Origin: Prosapia bicincta
Lineage: Eukaryota > Arthropoda > Insecta > Hemiptera > Cercopidae
NCBI GenBank assembly: GCA_036971475.1
Contig: JBAIZL010000001.1
Location: 111,912,850-111,976,849 of the forward strand
DNA: 64,000 nt
Direction: 5' to 3'
A program made the translations under genes and the position numbers. A model generated the notes under the pieces. The model searched no databases, was not told the origin of the DNA, and saw nothing but the letters and a program-made list of their open reading frames with translations. Positions within the stretch are counted from its first letter, which is position 1. Every line of letters begins with the position of its first letter. Of the stretch, positions 11,952 through 23,127 are shown piece by piece.

Positions 11952-12575
11952 TTAATAAATTAAAAATATTTCAAAAACAAGAATATTTTTAATTAATATA
12001 TTTATTCAAAGCTTTTCGCGATAAAATACTATCAGCCTAGTTTGTTGGTTAGAGTTTTCATTTTTCTTTGTCTATATTTAAACCAAAAGATATTAATTTT
12101 ATTAAATTTTTATTCCCATTTTGTTTTATCCATAAAAAATGCTAGTTTTAAATGTAATTTATAAATTTCAAAAGTTATTTCATTTTGTTTCTTATATAAA
12201 AGTTTGATTTCATTTCTAACCCACAGAATTTCTGCTTGTTTACATGTTTTTTGTGCTACATTACTTTTATTTTTAATATTAATTCTTTTATATTTAGGAA
12301 CAATATTATTAATAATACATTGTTTGTTAAAAAATATATTACAATTAGTTTTCATTAATTGAATTTTACGTTTCTGATATAAATTTAAATCTTTTGTTAA
12401 AGATGGATTACTAATAGAACTAACCTCTGTAGAGCACATATTCACAACACCAGTAGCCTATTAAGGCAATATAATATATTAAATATGGGGATATGTTTTC
12501 TTGTAATATAGTTAATAAATTAAAAATATTTCAAAAACAAGAATACTTTTAATGAATATATTTATTCAAAGCTTT
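11952..12575 (-). mobile_element. Penelope-like element fragment flanked by direct repeats
   Basis: Two 64-bp direct repeats (11,952-12,015 and 12,512-12,575) differ at two positions, both in AAGAATA-TTTTAAT-AATATA. Both end in TTTATTCAAAGCTTT, as PLE terminal repeats nearby do. Between them, on the minus strand, lies a fragment of the PLE N-terminal region. This is a short deleted copy with pLTRs in direct orientation, in contrast to the inverted arrangements at 14,013 and 22,878. The reverse transcriptase and endonuclease parts are absent. Confidence 0.6.
12037..12445 (-). pseudogene. PLE N-terminal region fragment
   Basis: The minus-strand frame from ATG at 12,445 gives about 111 residues ending at a TAA at 12,110. 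It then continues in the same frame past the stop for about 24 more residues to near 12,037. The pattern resembles the conserved N-terminal region of PLE proteins upstream of the RT: basic and lysine-rich, with C-IINNIVPKYKRI, then KQAEILWVRNEIKLLYKK and a YKLHLKL helix. In full PLEs this region precedes the RT by a few hundred residues; here it runs straight into terminal-repeat sequence, so it is internally deleted. Identification is by pattern and is moderate. Confidence 0.5.
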
Positions 12576-12767
12576 AAGAAATTGCAATAAAATTTTATGT
12601 TGTTCCCAATGCAATGTACTTATATTGTTAAACACATAAATTATATCTTTATTGTTTAGAAAATTGAAGGGACATCTTGTTCTATAGCATAAAATAGTTT
12701 TATTTTTGTCTAAGTCTAAATACTTAGCAGAAATAAAAGTTTCAAACAGGTTAGCAACAATCAACAA
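12549..12767 (-). other. unassigned open frame next to PLE fragment
   Basis: A 72-codon minus-strand frame starts outside the direct repeat and ends within it. It has a normal-looking residue mix (FETFISAKYLDLDKNK near the start, a Trp-Glu-Gln-His later), but no family was recognised. It may be part of another PLE copy or chance. Confidence 0.15.
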
Positions 12768-13474
12768 TTATTGATAAAAGTTAAATGTTTATGAAATGTA
12801 AACGTGATGATTAAATATAAATTTCTCACAGATGGTGTCAGATCCAGTAAAAAATATGTTAGCAGGAGGTTTTTAGATTAATGGTAATCTGACAATATTG
12901 GATCGCTTTCTCCTCGCTTTGCAATCAGGACTGAGGAAGCTCGTACATCATACGCAAAGCGTTACCCCTTTCGACCCATTTCACCAACATTCTCAGTTTA
13001 ACGAATGTAATTTATAAGCAATTCGATATTTGAACGAGGCATCAAATACAGCTTCATAAGGTGAAGGTAGAATAGATCTGGCCCAAGTTTACTGTGTTTT
13101 AAACCTCAATTTTACAATAATTTATGACACTTATAAAAAGAAATTGATCGATGTGTAATAATCTTACATATTTTCTAGTTTTGTTTTGTTCAACGTTTAA
13201 GTATTCCTTTTCAAAAACTACGCACTGATAAATTAATCGTTTCATTTTGTTTATAACTTCCATATACACTTACATTATGACTCTCCATTAGAACTAATCA
13301 AGTTATGCTAATAACAAGACGGTAAGAGCAAGTTTTAAAAAATGCTGATTTTGTCAGCAAAATCTTGTAAAAGTAAAATAAAGTTTTCTTGGTAGTAAAA
13401 TAGTTTGATTAAAAAAATAATAATTTAGGGATTAAATAACAAGATAATAGAATAATTTTCATCAAATGACTTCC

Positions 13475-13539
<65 letters not shown>

Positions 13540-13867
13540 AAATTAGAAATTTTCGGAAAAACTACAAAGAAAGCACACTAAAAGCTGATATAAAAATATT
13601 ATTTTATAAAGTGAAAATAATTCTGTAGACAAGTGTGAGAGAACGTTTGACATCTGGAGGAGTCAAAGACACCATAAAATTAGGGTGCAACGAGAGACAA
13701 AAACAGTCAGCAAAAACCGTTGCCCAAACATTTACTCGTTCTAATATTTAAAACATTAAAAAGAATAAATTGTGTGTTATAAAAAAAAAGCCAGCGACGG
13801 AAGCTAAGGATATTGTATTTGTGTTTTGACTTAGTTCTTTATTAATACACAAGAATACATATTGCGA

Positions 13868-13925
<58 letters not shown>

Positions 13926-13985
13926 CGAAGGGGATATTCTACATATATAACATTCCCAACTATAATATATATATATATATATATA
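12768..13985. other. AT-rich stretch with TA tracts, no gene seen
   Basis: Holds TA microsatellites at about 13,481-13,537, 13,872-13,922 and 13,964-13,985. The last is the left border of the duplicated block. The patch at 12,840-13,030 is GC-richer but shows no recognised coding sequence. Confidence 0.5.
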
Positions 13986-14071
13986 GAATATCAAATGTGT
14001 TTTCCTGTTAGAATATTTTTAAGATCAAATAATACACACAAATACAGGAATATTTAATTTATTGAACAATA

Positions 14072-14118
14072 AACTCTAAGCTTTTCGTTGGCTTACATTA
14101 CCAACATCTTCAGGAGTT
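14072..14118 (-). ncRNA. hammerhead-like ribozyme motif, left arm
   Basis: This is the exact inverted copy of the motif at 14,163-14,209, carried by the left arm of the palindrome and read on the minus strand. Confidence 0.38.
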
Positions 14119-14162
14119 ACAATATTAAGAATGATATTAAGGATGATGAATATTAATATTGT

Positions 14163-14209
14163 AACTCCTGAAGATGTTGGTAATGTAAGCCAACGAAAAG
14201 CTTAGAGTT
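14163..14209 (+). ncRNA. hammerhead-like ribozyme motif, right arm
   Basis: Stem I AACTC (14,163-14,167) pairs with GAGTT (14,205-14,209). Core CTGAAGA (14,168-14,174) is followed by one extra T. Stem II GTTGG/CCAAC (14,176-14,180 with 14,190-14,194) closes a 9-nt loop. Then GAAA (14,195-14,198), a minimal stem III whose first pair is A14,198-T14,203 around AGCT, and A14,204 as position 17, with cleavage predicted after it. This equals a type-I minimal hammerhead except for the T between CUGANGA and stem II. Whether it cleaves is unknown. Confidence 0.4.
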
Positions 14210-14261
14210 TATTGTTCAATAAATTAAATATTCCTGTATTTGTGTGTATTATTTGATCTTA

Positions 14262-14265
<4 letters not shown>

Positions 14266-14316
<51 letters not shown>
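14266..14316. repeat. (TA)n microsatellite, length differs between block copies
   Basis: 51 bp here against 55 bp in copy B. It directly abuts the right arm of the palindrome. Confidence 0.95.
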
Positions 14317-14320
<4 letters not shown>

Positions 14321-14847
14321 ACTTGTTTCATTTGTCTGTTAAAGCTGTCGTACAGTATTGTTCGGTTCAAATGGCTACACTTGACTAAACTCAATTACAA
14401 TGTCAGTTTTCTAATCTGTATGATACTATTATATAATGTTTATGTCCATTTGAAACATTTATTTAAAAGAATTTTTCATATTACATTTTAATATTTGAAG
14501 CAATATTTGTATCTCCTATTTGTACTAAAATGAACGTTCGACTAAAGGAGAAAATCCGACATTAGCCTGTATGCCCTCGCGAAATACGACCACATCGGGT
14601 GCATTGTGCTTTTAGTTTTACGACATTGATTTCCCCTCCCTTATCTCTGCGTCTTGTCGTTGTTAGTTTTAAAGTTTTACTTTCTTTGTTGAGTTTTCAA
14701 AATTCATTATTAATCAATAAACAAACATGTCATTAATTTTTCAAAATTTAAACTTCGCATGATTTGAACTACATAACATACGAGTATATATAAATGTATA
14801 AATATAAATAAATATTTATTTAATTATTTTATATGATATATATATAC

Positions 14848-14865
14848 AAATAAATAAATAAATAA

Positions 14866-14912
<47 letters not shown>
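14848..14912. repeat. (AAAT)n(TA)n microsatellite
   Basis: Five AAAT-type units, then about 22 TA dinucleotides; the TA part is 6 bp shorter in copy B. Confidence 0.95.
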
Positions 14913-14917
<5 letters not shown>

Positions 14918-15124
14918 AATTGATAATGTAGAGGCTATTATAAATTTGATAACTTTCTGTTTTATTTTAAAATTTAAATCAATAATCCTTATAAAAGCAG
15001 AATAAAAATGTGTATGGAAAACACACGATGAAAATCTCATGTGTGGATCAAATGAAATATAATTGCATTAATAGTAGCAATAATTTGGTAAATGAAACAT
15101 TTGATTTACGGAACAGAAGTTAAA

Positions 15125-15201
15125 GCTGGGCAGTTGAGTGGTCCAGTCCGTTGATCTCTTTCTTCTAAACAAAAGATCTGGAGTTCGATGCCATTAGAGC
15201 T
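15125..15201 (+). repeat. tRNA-like SINE head or tRNA pseudogene
   Basis: GCTGGGCAGTTGAGTGGTC resembles an A box and D arm, and GGAGTTCGATGCC about 45 bp later resembles a B box and T arm. A GATCT...AGATC complementarity lies between them where the anticodon arm would be. Acceptor pairing is weak, so this is probably tRNA-derived rather than a working tRNA. The second copy is at 52,408-52,484. Confidence 0.42.
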
Positions 15202-16860
15202 AAAATATTTCCATGTAGTTTCATTAACAAAGCCAACTCCGTGATGTGGAGTATAATTATCTGAGATAAAATCTAAGATAATATTGGACTGTTTAAAAAA
15301 ATTAGGTGAAAATCGTTTATAGTAAAATATTAAAAATTATTAAAAATATTGGGGGTAAAATGCAAATAAATATTTAACAAATAGCCTATGGTTTTTCTTA
15401 AAAGACATTTTCGATTGTTATCAGGATATAATTGATAATAAGGAAGTAGAGAACGTTTTATATACTGAATACAAAACGAAGCTAGACATAATTAATATAT
15501 TTTGATAGCCAAATTATAAAAGTGAAAAAAGATTTTTAATTCCTCTTAAAAGTAAATTTAAATCAATAAACTTCAAGAAATTGTTTAAAAAAATATTTCC
15601 ATGATTTTAAGCAAATATTAATACCTCTTAAGTAGTAATAAAATTTCGTAAATAAAAGTTTTGACTTGTTGCGCTGTGTAGTAATTGAAAAATATAGGTT
15701 TGGAAATCTAATATCTAATTGCTGTGGGAAATTAAATTCCGATTTGAAGTTCTATAAATGATTCCTAAAAAAAAGAAAATGTATGAAGCATTTAAATCTT
15801 TAAAGGTTTTATTTCTCCTATTTCAGTGAACGTAATAGTTTCTATAGAAAAAATCTGATATTCTGTGCCTTTAGAGGCTAATCATTTTCCAGGGGTTTCG
15901 ATAATGTTTCGTTCATTTTTTTAATTTTCCAAAGGGAATTAAAAACTATAGAGGGCCCGGCTTTCGGATACACTTCCATCACTTTCAGTGCCTACTTGGT
16001 ATTGCAGCTTTGTATACTGTACAATGAACTTGAGTTATAAATTGTATAACTTCATATATAGACAAACACTTAATTCTAAGTAGCTGTAACTAATACCAGT
16101 TTAGGTAAGTGCAGTGTACAAAGTTTGTACTAGAACCTCAGGGGGTCCATTGTGACAAAGCTGATCACTTACGTTTGTCTTGTTTATTGCAAGATATTAA
16201 ACCTACTTGAATTGTAAATGTCCCATTCCAGAATTCTCGTGTGGTAACTGTTGTAAATTTGGACCTTTACATATGCACTGAGATTTACTAGTAGCCTACT
16301 AACCTAAGTGTAAACAAAAAATCTGTTGCTCTGGATATCTACGTACATAGTACACGTAAATAGTTTTATGTATTTTAATATCCTGTTTGTTCTCATTATT
16401 ATTTAATTTTTCAGGGTAATAAACCTCTTTGCTCATGCTTAAGGCATTTTTATAGCAGCTGTGTTTTACAAAATTTTTAAACCAGAAATTCAAGTTCGAG
16501 TTTAGGTGAATAACTATTGCAAATCTATGATATTGTGTTAACTACCTTCACTGCGTCACGTCGTTACCAGTGTTGAAGAGTTTTTATTTTTTTCTCAGTT
16601 GATTCTATTTTTACCTTGTTTCTTTTACACTAAATTTTATATTTCAAGTCATAGATTTTGATAATGGTGGTCTATTGTTCTATCCTCATTATATGTCGAA
16701 TGAGTTTGTATAACTACCGTAAGAAATATTTACAAAACAATAACATACACATGGCCAAGTTGTTGCAGTAACTAGAATCAACTAAGCCATAATGTTAATT
16801 GAAACCAATATGATATTTACTTATAAATATATAATTCTTTTATATCCTAATTTTAGTAGA

Positions 16861-16954
16861 TTGTAATTTCAAAGCAATCATCTTAGGAGTAAATTATTAC
16901 AAAAAAAACTTTAAAAAATAATTTCATCTCAGGATGATTGCTTTGCAATTCAAA
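16861..16954. repeat. short inverted repeat
   Basis: CAAAGCAATCATCTT (16,870-16,884) is mirrored by AGGATGATTGCTTTG (16,931-16,945) with one mismatch, and weaker pairing extends outward on both sides. It may be a small foldback relic. Confidence 0.45.
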
Positions 16955-17609
16955 AATAGTTATGGATTATAATTCAAATGTGTAATTATGACGACGGCGT
17001 AGTATCTATTAAAATAAGGCGTAGTTTTTATATCAGACGATTCCACAATTACTTTTCTTCAAACTCTTTCAAACACTATCTACTTCAAATATATAGGTTT
17101 GACGTTTGTGTTAAATGTATGGATTTGATACGTTTTTGTAGCTACGATTTGACTAAACGAGTTGTTCTACAAAGCTAGATCGATGGTGTTGTCTGTGCGT
17201 GTTGTGATGTTTGATTGCAAATGGTTTATATATAACTGAATAGAAGATTTATCCGTGGTATAGTATTGGGTTTAAAATGTTTATTTATGCTGTTGTGTTG
17301 GCTTAATTTTTTATAAAAGTATGGGAGCGTAAACAATTTTTTTTGTCACCCCTTTGGAAATCAGAGTTAGGCAAAAGAAAGAAAATATTATTCTCCTATT
17401 ACTTTACTTCAACAATGTTATGTTTTCGCAATTAATGGTTGCTTGCTCTTTTACAAATCAAAATAACTTGTTTGGCTATCATCAATCCTTGGGCGTGATG
17501 TATATAGGCAGTCAGTTTTTTGCGTCGATTTACACTTCTAGTGTCTAAAATGATGATTTAGCTCGCATTTTAAGACCGTATACAATAATATAAAGTGAGA
17601 TTCTATGGA

Positions 17610-17818
17610 TGTAGGAAAGATAGGCGAGTCGCTCAGGAGGTAACTTCTTTTACAGAGGGGTGAGTGATGAGGCTGGCGACAAGTGTTAATTTTCAACTCC
17701 TTGTTACGTCACAACTTTTTCTTTCACTCTTTCTTTTGGTCCGAATCACATACCCGGTTTCCAGTTCCAACTCTCTACTTCCCAAGTAAATAGTGAGCAC
17801 GGCGCTACTAGGTCACCG
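17610..17818 (-). repeat. SINE-like, tRNA-related segment
   Basis: Read on the minus strand from 17,818, GGTGACCTAGTAGCGCCGTG resembles an A box and GAGTTGGAACTGG a decayed B box, about 40 bp apart. A GC-richer body of about 150 bp follows, ending where AT-rich sequence resumes near 17,610. GC content and box order fit a tRNA-derived SINE, but no second, independent copy was found in the window to confirm the boundaries. Confidence 0.4.
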
Positions 17819-18829
17819 TTCCTGAAGTATTTTAAACAAGGAACTAGAACAATGGAGTATTCATTTCACTAGATCCCCAAACGTGTTGTGTTGTGAAGCT
17901 ACAAACATGAGCCCTCTACCAGTACGTGAACTTACCTGCTCAAACTCAACAGTTATTTACCTTCCATAGTAATTTCTTAAAGAAACCGTGTTCGCAAAAA
18001 CATTTGTACTGTTTAGTACTATTGAAAGATTTGGATCCAAATTGTATAGTTCGGAACGATAGAATTATTTTTACCATTTCACATTGTAATATTATTCGAT
18101 AGCTGCTTTACTTTGTATGATATTTTATTGTATGAAAAAAAAACACTAGTTATGATACTAAAAATAATTTTCACTGTCCAATAACAGTAAAAAGATTTAG
18201 TCGAAATTGTTTAAATTTGGTGCTTTAGGTTTTTACGATTTACCGAGGATAACATTTAATATTTATCCTGCATATTATTTCTCAAACAACATTCGCTACA
18301 AATAATTGTTTATTTGTTACAAACACTTATAAGATATTAGTCACTACTGTACAAAGTAGTTCATATTGCTGAAAAACATTAAACAATTAAAATATGTAAA
18401 CATTTTTCCTCGGTATTATTAAAAATTATTCTAAAATAATATTAAAGCTCTTATATATTTTTTTAATTCCTAATGTAGTTTAAGAGAGAGGGAGTGAGGA
18501 GATACTTGAAACAGTAAACTCATTGCAGTTAGTGAATGATCCTGAAACTATCCCAAAAAAGTTTCTTTGTCATCTCTATAGTGCTTAATACCACACACTA
18601 AGAATTATGCATTTTAAAAGGTAAAGAGTAAATTAATTATAAGTTACACATGAAATAATAAGAATTTGTTTCATTACTTTTTCTTTTTATATAAACATTA
18701 TATGCGTTATGAAAATATAAGTATAATAAATATTTCAAAAAATAATAAATATGTAACTACCGAGCAAAATACCTATTATTTTTAATAATTATAACTTAAA
18801 AAAAACAATTAATACAAATACAAATTGAC

Positions 18830-18983
18830 TTTAAACTACTTAACTAAGTGAATACGTAATTGCTTACTTGCTGACGCGTTTCAAAACTATCGTTCCTTAT
18901 ACAAATCTTCGTAAAAGGAACGATAGTTTTGAAATGCGTCAGCAAGTAAGCAATTACGTATTCACTTAGTTAAGTAGTTTAAA
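18830..18983. repeat. long hairpin-forming inverted repeat (69-bp arms)
   Basis: Arms 18,830-18,898 and 18,915-18,983 pair across a 16-bp loop. The single difference (G18,878 opposite T18,935) would be a G-U pair in RNA, so a plus-strand transcript would be fully paired. It has no PLE motif and no obvious target duplication. It may be a MITE-like foldback or a small-RNA hairpin source. Copy B is at 56,113-56,266. Confidence 0.8.
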
Positions 18984-20229
18984 ATTAGTTTAGTCAGTGA
19001 ATTCAAGATGATTACATCAAGAAACTTTAATAAAAATTGTTAAAAATAAAATAATACCTATGTCAACAATGAAAAATGTAATGTTAGTTATTTCATATTA
19101 AATAATTACAATTAGTATAAACTAAGTAACGTAACTTACACGCTAGAACAAATATTCTACTAAATAACCTATATCATAAAATCAGCTGTTTTATGAAGTC
19201 ATATGTTATCTTATTTAGCCTAATGGTCGTAATAACTATATTGCATACCTTTGTCTTTTGTGAAAGTTTTATTCAAATATGAAATTAAAATTAATTCGTT
19301 TTAAATTCAATTATTGATTTATTATTTGATAAAACTGTATTAAAACACTCCCAATCAAATATTATATTTGAACACATAATTAACAACTACTCTATGATCA
19401 ATAGCACACCACAGAACGGAAATACACCACAGAATCACACCAACACAACACACCTAAGCAACAGACTTTTTCTTGACTCACGGCATTGAATAATGCGCTA
19501 ACCTAGTGCGAAACCCGTATACTGAAAATATCAGTGAGTAGTGGCGTTTTTGCCAAGATAATACCAAAAGTTTAATTATAGAAAAACCTCAAGATGTATA
19601 ACACTAAAACTGCAAGTTATTAATTAAGTTTCGCCAAACGTAATTGCCTTCAAAATTCAAGAGTTCTAATTTAATTTAAATAATCTACATTATGTTTTTA
19701 ATATGTATTAAACTAGCCTTATAATTTCCCTTTGTTAATAACAACTGTATATTGTAAGCAATTATCAATGCAATTGCATTAGAGAACTACAGATATATAT
19801 AAGGTTATCCTATTAGACACATTTTTAACTTACTACTAACGTTGCTTACACTAAAGTAACATTGTAAAGTGAATTGTTGTAAAAAATCATTCCTTATCAC
19901 TTAGAGTAAAGAAAATGTTTAAACCAAAATTCCTCTGTGAAACAAAGATGGCGTTGATTTACGTCATAATAAATTTTATCCTCTGATTATAGTGTCTGAT
20001 AACATACATGTCCATAATATAATCATAGTTTTTTTATTTGCTGCTCGTGATGGCGATTAGGCTAGGTTTAGTGTGGATAGATTAGAATAATACTTGAAAC
20101 TCACAAAAAGTGATTATATATAGTCTTCTAAAATTGGTCTGTGTCACCAGACATATAGGACACAATGGTGTATTACGTGGGAACAGTTACAACACAAGGC
20201 TCTTACATGGTAACCCATAAAGCCTTTGA

Positions 20230-20269
20230 CTATCCATGTGGCTATCCATGTGGCTATCCATGTGGCTAT
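20230..20269 (+). repeat. 12-bp minisatellite, 3.3 units
   Basis: Three tandem copies of CTATCCATGTGG plus a partial fourth. The array is the same in copy B at 57,513-57,552. Confidence 0.9.
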
Positions 20270-20403
20270 TCGTAAGGGGATCAGCTTCGTAGATTACCCT
20301 GCTTTGCTTTTAAATTGTTTTATCTAACTTAGTAAGTATATTTTGTATGGTTCTATTTATCTCCATCTGCTCCTCTATCCGCCTAAGGATTTGAGCCATA
20401 GTT

Positions 20404-20407
<4 letters not shown>

Positions 20408-20473
<66 letters not shown>
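20408..20473. repeat. (TA)n microsatellite, length differs between block copies
   Basis: 66 bp here and 70 bp in copy B (57,691-57,760). A GC-richer patch without recognised function follows at about 20,490-20,610. Confidence 0.95.
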
Positions 20474-20476
<3 letters not shown>

Positions 20477-22877
20477 TTTGTTAAATAGAAGATAACCTGG
20501 CTACCGCTTAGACAGACGATATTTCACCGAATCTGCTTTCCTCGAGCAAAGATCCGGCTTAGCTTTCACTTGCAGCTGGCGCTCTGTTAAGTAAGAGACT
20601 CTTGTCCGACCCCTTTTAATTTGTGTTTCTTTGTTTTTTAAGTGCTTTGGCAACTTCGCACTCTCTATTGTTTGACAAAAAAAATTAATTCTCTAAATCT
20701 TCGATGGCTTCGTTGGCAGATAATTTATTATTTAGGAGTACTGAATTTCATGACATTTTATTAATATATTGACATTTTGCTCTGTGTTTTATTAAGTTTT
20801 TTAAAGTTGTGTTTATTTTGAAACACTATATCATTTAATATAACACTTTAAGTTTGCAGTGCGTAGTCAAACTTTTACTATTTTAAAATAAAATTAAAAA
20901 TAAATTGACCTTACAAATTCTTTATCAAGATATCATATAGTTTAAATCCATACTGCATTTTATGACCTATGATGACATATTTTTGATAACATTTTTTCAA
21001 CAAATATGTAAAAATGGTATCCTTAATAAACATCATTTTCTGTTCTAATATTGACAAATAAAAGTAGTTCTTGGGATTTATTAACTGTTAACATCGCGCT
21101 TAGTCATATCTTTTCCAAATTATAAAGATCTGTGGGTAGGTGTTCGTATGTGTCTAGGTTTGTGATTGCTACTCTGTACTTGATGTTTTTTTTAAATTCT
21201 GCAACACTTAATCTGAAAGAAGTTTAATTAATTTTAAAATGAAATGTTTTTATAAAAAAATAATTCAAAAAGTATATCCTCCGAAAATAAGCAAAGAAAT
21301 GTACATGACCAAAGGATTATAAAGCTAAGGATAAAGAAATATGCAAATAAGTGATGTAATTAAGATCGAGGGACGCCAAGGGTCTAATTAATGGTAAGCC
21401 TTTATCAAAGCCTCAAATTTCAATAACATTTAGTTACGGTTTGGAGGGTACTAAAATTGCAGAAATTATTCAATGGTCATGAAAAAAACCTGTATAGTTG
21501 ATCTAATAAAAATGTTTTATTTACAACTAATTTACCGATTCTATTTCGGTTGGGAAGGTTTTCCTTAAATACCGCCCCAATAGAAAGCAACTAAGGTTTT
21601 TCTACAAGTGGTCCAAAAATAATTTATAATAGAATCACGACTCAAAATTTTGTAAAGCAGCGATATTAGAATAAATATACGCGATTAGTTCTAATCATAT
21701 TTGTTCAATCGCGATTTATTCAAATGTGTTTTAATTTTTGCTTTTTATATCTGCATCGTAATAAATTTCCAAAAGCATAATTTTAAAAAAAATTCAAAAT
21801 ATTAAAACAGATATAGTACTTCACCCATAAAATAGCACTTACAATTTAATGTTGAAACAGCAGTTATTAACAATGAAGAGAGTTTTAGATAATGAAACTA
21901 TATATTTGAATACGACAAGGAAAAGAAGAGATTGTAGGTAAATTTAAAAATAAAACTTTCAGCTTACAGCCAAGAAAATAATCCTTTGTAAACAGAATTA
22001 AACAGAAACCAATTGATTAGAAAACATGATATTATTATATCCCTGATCTTTTACCGTGTAATTTAAAATTGTATCTAACTTTAGTATTTTGTTCACAAAA
22101 CATTACTTTTATTCTGGTAATATGTTAATAATGAATATTTTATATATATTAAATATTTTTTTCAAAACACTATCGAAGCGTGAATAAAAGAAATGTTACC
22201 TCTTACGATAAACATATGTGACAAAAAAAAAATGTTAACATTCTGACAAACTAAATTTAATTGTCGGAATGTGAATTTATAAAATGTTTATGGAAATATA
22301 AATTGTTCCTGTAAGAATTAATGGTATACTTGGAACAAAACTAATTTAATATGTTAAAAATAATAAATTCTTTTTATTAGCTTGGAAGTAGTATGCTATA
22401 AACATAATAGCAGCATATAAATATTACGCTTATTCATCCAATGTTAAAACATACTGTACTCATTAAATAATATATAGTATATAAAACATTAACAACCAAT
22501 ATACAACACGTAACTAGTGTTTTTCAAAGACAATAAGTTAAACTTTTGCAAAGGCCTCTTGAACTTAGTCGAAAAATATAGTTGCATTGTGTTTGACTAT
22601 AAATATTAGGAAGGGATATTTTCCCAAATTGAAATTACGAATTACAAAAATAATAAAATCATTTAGTAAACGCGGCTATACCCATAACTCTGTATCTAAT
22701 AAAACAGTGGTTTTAATCATAAACAAACAATTGTGAGTTTTTGTATCAGACTTTTAAAACAATCTTGCTTTGTTTGATTCCACAGCGAAGTCAAGCATTT
22801 TCGTAAACTTCCTTATGACGTGGAGAAACCTAGTGTTTTTTTTAAATCATTGTTGTTTCACTATCTTTTTCCCCTGA

Positions 22878-23127
22878 ACGACAAACTTTCCTCTTTCAAC
22901 TCTAAATCAAAGGGATGAACTCAGTACATTCCTTAAACCAGGATAAAATGAAAATGCCTTGAGTCTATATTAATTAAAACAACCTCTCACCACAAATTCA
23001 ACAAATTTTATTTTAACCTTATGTACATTTCGACTACAAAGTAATCATCTTCAGAGGTATTTTTACAAATAACTAACTTACAGCTAAACCTATGCGTATT
23101 TATATGCAACGGGAACTCCTTGGCCAC
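22878..23127 (-). repeat. PLE pLTR, left, inverted
   Basis: Inverted copy of the right pLTR; carries the hammerhead-like motif on the minus strand at 23,016-23,058. It joins the truncated coding region directly at GGCCAC. Confidence 0.88.
23016..23058 (-). ncRNA. hammerhead-like ribozyme motif in left pLTR
   Basis: Inverted copy of the motif at 24,902-24,944, with all core and stem positions preserved. Confidence 0.38.

Larger units (their letters stand above)
14013..14268. repeat. perfect 116-bp-arm palindrome, PLE terminal-repeat pair
   Basis: Arms 14,013-14,128 and 14,153-14,268 are exact inverted copies around a 24-bp spacer. The arm sequence is of the same type as the imperfect hairpin at 11,750-11,930 (CAAATACAGGAATATT, AAGCTTTTCGTTGG, CATTACCAACATC). 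I interpret it as two pLTRs of a PLE head to head, with the body lost or never copied. TA tracts flank both sides. Such a palindrome would fold into a cruciform or a long RNA hairpin. Confidence 0.8.

Noticed and set aside
15125..15201. Functional tRNA gene
   Set aside because: Acceptor and T stems do not close properly; tRNA-derived repeat is the better reading.
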